In this document: piece by piece, positions 60,838-64,000 of the stretch
How the letters are laid out: every line of letters starts with the position of its first letter
Numbering within the stretch: the first letter of the stretch is position 1
Assembly: GCF_023822045.1 (NCBI RefSeq)
Contig: NZ_CP084712.1
Coordinates: 3,903,001-3,967,000, forward strand
Length of the DNA: 64,000 bases
Reading direction: 5' to 3'
Origin: Sphingopyxis sp. USTB-05
Lineage (GTDB): Bacteria; Pseudomonadota; Alphaproteobacteria; Sphingomonadales; Sphingomonadaceae
Notes under the pieces: model-generated
Databases searched by the model: none
The model's input: the letters and a program-made list of their open reading frames with translations, nothing else
Told to the model about the DNA's origin: nothing
Program-made: the position numbers and the translations under genes

Positions 60838-62483
60838 GCCGCACCCTCCAATTGCTTCGCCGAAACGCGCGCGGCGTGCCGTCCGGCGAGATAGCCAAAC
60901 ACCATTCCCGGCGCGATCGTCCCGCCGGGGCCGCCGTAAGTCATGCCCATGGCCGAGGCCATGACGTTGCCCGCGGCATAAAGCCCCGCAATCGGCCCGC
61001 CGTCGACACTCAGAACCTGCGCATTGACGTCGGTTTGCGGTCCACCCTTCGTACCGAGCGCGCCGCTCTTTATCTCGACGGCAAAGAAGGGCGCCTTGCC
61101 GACCGGGCCGAGCGTCGCAGCGGTCGAGCCGCGACCGCCGGGATCGCCCCACCATTGGTCATGCGCAGCATCGCCGCGCCCGAAATCGGGGTCGCGCCCG
61201 GTCGCGCAATGATCGTTGAAGCGCTCGACCGTCGCCGCCAGCGCATCGGCATCGATGCCCAGCCGCTGGGCGAGTTCGGGCAGGCTTTCGGCGCGGATCG
61301 CCCATTGCGGCGGCGCAACCCCGCGCTCGCCGCTGATCATGCCAAAGCCGAAGCGGTCGATATATTGCTGGTCGAAGATCAGCCAGCACGGCAGGTTCGC
61401 ATAATCGAAGGCGCTCACGTCCTGGTCGTGAAACGCCGCGCCGATCGCATTATAGTTGGCGGCTTCGTTGGTGAAGCGCTTGCCCGCGCGATTGACCATG
61501 ATCGAATGCGGCAGGCTGCGCTGCCCCGCGACCAGCGTCTTGCCCGTCGAGCTTTCGCTTTCCGGCACCTCGGCGACCGGCATCCACCACGCCTCGCGCA
61601 TATTGCCGAGCATCGCGCCGACGCGCATCGCCATTTTGAGCCCGTCGCCGCTATTCGTCCGCGGGCTCAGCGGATGCGTCATCGGGCCGCGAAGAAAGGC
61701 GCGGAGCAGATCCTTGTCCCATTCGAAGCCCCCGGTCGCGAGGATCACCGCATCGGCGGCGACCGCGATCGGCCCATCGGGCGTCTCGAACGCCGCCCCG
61801 GCGACGCGCTCCTCGTCCATCAGTAGGCGCACCGCGCGATGGCCGGTTTTCGGTTCGATACCGCGATCGAGGCAGGCGCGCAGCAAGCGGCCGACAAGCG
61901 CCTGCCCGCTGCCGCGCAGATCGGCGTCGATCCGGCGCTGCAACTCCTCCGCCGTCAGCGGCTGCGGCTTCGCCTGCCCCAGCGGCGTGTCATAGATCGA
62001 GAAATAGGGCATGGGATAATAAGGCGAGAGCGTGACCTTGTCGGCCCAGTCGCCCAGTTCTTGAAACGAATAGAGCGGGCAATCGAGCGAACGCCCACCA
62101 TGCGGCATCCCGCCCGGGAATTCGGCATGGTAATCGGGAAATTCGGGGATCGGCCGGAACTGCACCGGCGTATTCGCTTCGAGGAAAGCTACCATCTCGG
62201 GTCCATGATCGAGGAAGGCCTCGATCATATGCTGCTGCATCAGCCCGTGCGACATCGACATCAGATAGGTCAGCGCCTTTTCGCGGCTGTCCTCGACGCC
62301 CAGCGTCGCTTCGTGATGATTGTTCGGAATCCAGATCATCCCGCCCGACCAGGCGGTGGTCCCGCCGACCTGATCGCCCTTTTCGAACAGCGACACGCGC
62401 GCGCCGGCTTCATGTGCGGCGATCGCGGCGGTGAAGCCCGCCCCGCCGGTGCCGAGGACGATGACGTGCGGCGCTTCGCTCAT
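60834..62483 (-). CDS. FAD-dependent dehydrogenase (fumarate reductase/3-ketosteroid dehydrogenase-like)
   Basis: A 549-residue flavoprotein. The FAD motif is VIVLGTGGAGFTAAIAAHEA; GGTTAWSGGMIWIPNNH follows, as in 3-ketosteroid delta-1-dehydrogenases and related fumarate reductase-type proteins; the C terminus has YAAGNVMASAMGMTYGGPGG and TIAPGMVFGYLAGRHAA. Such enzymes introduce or reduce a ring or side-chain double bond. ATG 62483 follows GAAGG; the long upstream open frame is a shadow. Its context (SnoaL-like protein, TPP-dependent dehydrogenase) does not by itself prove a steroid substrate. Confidence 0.88.
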   Translation of the reverse strand: MSEAPHVIVLGTGGAGFTAAIAAHEAGARVSLFEKGDQVGGTTAWSGGMIWIPNNHHEATLGVEDSREKALTYLMSMSHGLMQQHMIEAFLDHGPEMVAFLEANTPVQFRPIPEFPDYHAEFPGGMPHGGRSLDCPLYSFQELGDWADKVTLSPYYPMPYFSIYDTPLGQAKPQPLTAEELQRRIDADLRGSGQALVGRLLRACLDRGIEPKTGHRAVRLLMDEERVAGAAFETPDGPIAVAADAVILATGGFEWDKDLLRAFLRGPMTHPLSPRTNSGDGLKMAMRVGAMLGNMREAWWMPVAEVPESESSTGKTLVAGQRSLPHSIMVNRAGKRFTNEAANYNAIGAAFHDQDVSAFDYANLPCWLIFDQQYIDRFGFGMISGERGVAPPQWAIRAESLPELAQRLGIDADALAATVERFNDHCATGRDPDFGRGDAAHDQWWGDPGGRGSTAATLGPVGKAPFFAVEIKSGALGTKGGPQTDVNAQVLSVDGGPIAGLYAAGNVMASAMGMTYGGPGGTIAPGMVFGYLAGRHAARVSAKQLEGAA

Positions 62484-62485
62484 AT

Positions 62486-62878
62486 CTATGCCTTCAACTG
62501 CTCGACCATATGCGCGGTGTCGAAATAATGGATGCGCATCGACGCCATCTTGCCCGCGTCGTCGAATTCGGTGACTTCGGCGATATGCGTCTCGAACCGT
62601 TTGCCGCTCGATTTCGCGGTGACGGTGAAATGGAGCAGCGCGACGGCATATTTCTCGCCGCCGACCAGTTCCTGCCATTGGACGACCGGGTCCTCCCAAT
62701 AGCCCATGACATGCGCATAAAGTTTCTGAAGCGCATCGCGCCCGCGCCATTCGCCGCCATAGGGAAGCGAGGTCGGCTCATGGATGACGAGATCGTCCGA
62801 CATGAAGTCGGCGACCGTGTCCCACTCGCCGCGCGCGACCGCAGCGTACATCGCCTTGCTGGCTTCGAGCGGCGTCAT
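62486..62878 (-). CDS. SnoaL/NTF2-like fold protein
   Basis: A 130-residue small alpha+beta barrel: ASKAMYAAVARGEWDTVADF, MSDDLVIHEPTSLPYGGEWR, GRDALQKLYAHVMGYWEDPV and MASMRIHYFDTAHMVEQL. The fold is used by SnoaL cyclases, delta-5-3-ketosteroid isomerases and limonene epoxide hydrolase. ATG 62878 overlaps the stop of the lipoyl-protein gene by four bases, and the flavoprotein starts two bases after its stop. A double-bond isomerase or epoxide hydrolase feeding the flavoprotein is plausible. Confidence 0.82.
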   Translation of the reverse strand: MTPLEASKAMYAAVARGEWDTVADFMSDDLVIHEPTSLPYGGEWRGRDALQKLYAHVMGYWEDPVVQWQELVGGEKYAVALLHFTVTAKSSGKRFETHIAEVTEFDDAGKMASMRIHYFDTAHMVEQLKA

Positions 62879-63105
62879 TCGATCGTGCCGACGAGCGCGC
62901 CGACCGGATAGACTTCGCCCTCGACCCCCGTCGGGCGGATCGTCCCCGCAACCTGCGCCTCGATCTCGACTGTCGTCTTGTCGGTCTCGACCGTGTAGAT
63001 GATATCGCCGATCTCGACGCGCTCGCCATCGCCGAACATCCATTCATTGAGCGTCATTTCGGTGGCCGACATGCCGATCTTCGGGATGCGCAATTCCTCC
63101 GCCAT
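62875..63105 (-). CDS. Free-standing lipoyl/biotinyl domain protein
   Basis: A 76-residue protein that is just one lipoyl domain: AEELRIPKIGMSATEMTLNE, then TVETDKTTVEIEAQVAGTIR with the lipoylated lysine in DKTT, ending VYPVGALVGTIE. In 2-oxoacid and acetoin-type dehydrogenases this domain is normally the N terminus of the E2 acyltransferase. Here it is separate, five bases after the E1 beta gene, and no E2 core is visible in the window. It probably carries the acyl or reducing group for the neighbouring TPP enzyme. Confidence 0.85.
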   Translation of the reverse strand: MAEELRIPKIGMSATEMTLNEWMFGDGERVEIGDIIYTVETDKTTVEIEAQVAGTIRPTGVEGEVYPVGALVGTIE

Positions 63106-63110
63106 CGTCG

Positions 63111-64000
63111 TCACCCCTTCCAATTGACCGCGGCGCGTACCGCGTCGGCGATCGCATCCTTGTTCGGGATCCACGCCTGTTCGAGCGCGTTTGCCATCGG
63201 CACCGCCGAAAAGGCCCCGCCGATACGCGTCACCGGGGCTTTGAGCTTGCCGAAGAGTTTCTCATTGAGGCGCGAGGCGATTTCGGCGCCGGTGCCATAT
63301 TGCTTCACCGCTTCGTGGAGCACGACCGCGCGGCCGGTCTTTTCGACCGACGCGGTCACGGTCGCCTCGTCATAGGGCGCGATGGTTCGGAGATCGATCA
63401 CCTCGACCGAAATGCCTTCCTCGGCCAGCTTGCCCGCAATTTCGAGCGCGTCGAGCACGGTGCGGCCATAGGTGATGATCGAACAGTCGGTGCCCTCGCG
63501 CGTCACTGCCGCCTTGCCGAGCGGGACGATATGCCCCGGCCCCGGATCGTCCGATTTCAGGCCGTAGCAGAGGATATTCTCGATAAAGATCACCGGGTCG
63601 TTGCACGCGATCGCCGCGCGCATCAGCCCTTGGGCGTCGGCGGCGTTCGACGGCGTAACGATCTTCAACCCCGCGACATGCGCGAACCAGGCTTCGAGCA
63701 TGTCCGAATGCTGGCCGCCGAAGCCGACACCGACGCCCGTCGTCGTGCGGATCACCAGCGGGACATTCGTCTGCCCCCCCGACATGAAACGCAGCTTCGC
63801 GGCATGGTTGACGATCTGATCCATCGCCACCGTGACGAAGTTCATCAGCATGATCTCAGCGATCGGACGGAACCCCGCGAGCGCGGCGCCGACGCACGCA
63901 CCGACGATCGCCTGTTCGGAGATCGGGGTGGCACGGACGCGGTTCTCGCCATATTTTTCGGTGAGCCCGGCCGAGATTTTGAATACGCCGCCGCCCTGTT
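63111..64000 (-). CDS. TPP-dependent dehydrogenase E1 beta subunit (pyruvate/acetoin dehydrogenase type), 5' end outside window
   Basis: The frame is open to the right edge: GGVFKISAGLTEKYGENRVR, ATPISEQAIVGACVGAALAG and FRPIAEIMLMNFVTVAMDQI continue into NHAAKLRFMSGGQTNVPLVI. It covers the transketolase-like central and C-terminal domains (EGTDCSIITYGRTVLDALEI, APYDEATVTASVEKTGRAVV). About 30-40 N-terminal residues are missing. The protein decarboxylates a 2-oxo acid or diketone with an alpha subunit that should lie to the right. First visible gene of the minus-strand operon; the internal ATG at 63851 is not the start. Confidence 0.9.
   Translation of the reverse strand, partial: QGGGVFKISAGLTEKYGENRVRATPISEQAIVGACVGAALAGFRPIAEIMLMNFVTVAMDQIVNHAAKLRFMSGGQTNVPLVIRTTTGVGVGFGGQHSDMLEAWFAHVAGLKIVTPSNAADAQGLMRAAIACNDPVIFIENILCYGLKSDDPGPGHIVPLGKAAVTREGTDCSIITYGRTVLDALEIAGKLAEEGISVEVIDLRTIAPYDEATVTASVEKTGRAVVLHEAVKQYGTGAEIASRLNEKLFGKLKAPVTRIGGAFSAVPMANALEQAWIPNKDAIADAVRAAVNWKG

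Noticed and set aside
46487..63105. A full steroid degradation pathway.
   Set aside because: KstD-like, aldolase-like and SnoaL-like genes are suggestive, but no ring-cleavage extradiol dioxygenase, meta-cleavage hydrolase, KshA/KshB pair or hydroxysteroid-specific set is visible, so the substrate is left open.

Overview
The window looks like accessory chromosome of an alphaproteobacterium of the sphingomonad group (Sphingopyxis/Novosphingobium-like). The grounds are three large TonB-dependent receptors with Ala-rich signal peptides, a FecI/FecR pair, generally high G+C with GTG and TTG starts, two families of sphingomonad-type interspersed palindromes, and a density of acyl-CoA, SDR, Rieske and P450 genes typical of xenobiotic and terpenoid degraders. 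No rRNA, CRISPR array or complete insertion sequence is visible; there is one tRNA gene (Glu, CTC).

Region A (1-17.7 kb) is a CoA-thioester degradation block with a visibly lower G+C content than the right half. It holds two acyl-CoA dehydrogenases, a multifunctional-enzyme-2-like SDR, two crotonase proteins, an SCP2-type thiolase, a pair of MaoC-like proteins, an acyl-CoA synthetase, an alpha-methylacyl-CoA racemase and a RidA protein. The set fits beta-oxidation of a branched (isoprenoid- or sterol-like) side chain. Embedded on the minus strand is a four-gene amine/peptide operon (P1 peptidase, FAD amine oxidase, class III aminotransferase, C26 gamma-glutamyl hydrolase), and a TonB-dependent receptor faces away from it. 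Three similar operator-like palindromes mark control points of this block.

Region B (18.0-30.0 kb) starts at a truncated PilZ-like gene joined to an IS5-family transposase remnant. It contains one S9 prolyl-oligopeptidase-type gene on the minus strand and, divergent to it, a tightly coupled seven-gene operon: carboxylesterase, ECF sigma factor, FecR, STN-TonB receptor, secreted unknown, FKBP-type proline isomerase and a second S9 peptidase. I read this as a sensing, import and digestion system for a proline-containing or modified peptide. It is the most interesting unit in the window.

Region C (30.1-32.4 kb) is a scrap yard: a small membrane ORF, a phage-like fragment, a HEPN-domain fragment and an SMC-like ATPase fragment truncated back to back, degenerate repeats, and a 17-bp copy of the tRNA-Glu 3' end 126 bp before the intact tRNA. 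It looks like the edge of a decayed integrated island.

Region D (32.4-64 kb) has higher G+C and is dense in catabolic genes. It holds an old yellow enzyme, several SDRs, a GMC oxidoreductase, a TonB receptor, a carotenoid-cleavage-type dioxygenase and an acyl-CoA synthetase. A nine-gene plus-strand operon follows (molybdopterin oxidoreductase, MDR, ThuA-like, P450, acyl-CoA dehydrogenase, DUF35-type OB-fold protein, thiolase-fold protein lacking both catalytic histidines, second acyl-CoA dehydrogenase, LuxR regulator). Then come a VOC protein divergent from two Rieske oxygenase alpha subunits, and a minus-strand operon (TPP-dependent dehydrogenase beta subunit, free-standing lipoyl protein, SnoaL-like protein, KstD-like flavoprotein, NmrA-like protein) that runs off the right edge. 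Together these genes look like uptake, oxygenation, CoA activation and side-chain shortening of a cyclic, possibly terpenoid or steroid-like compound; the actual substrate cannot be read from the sequence.
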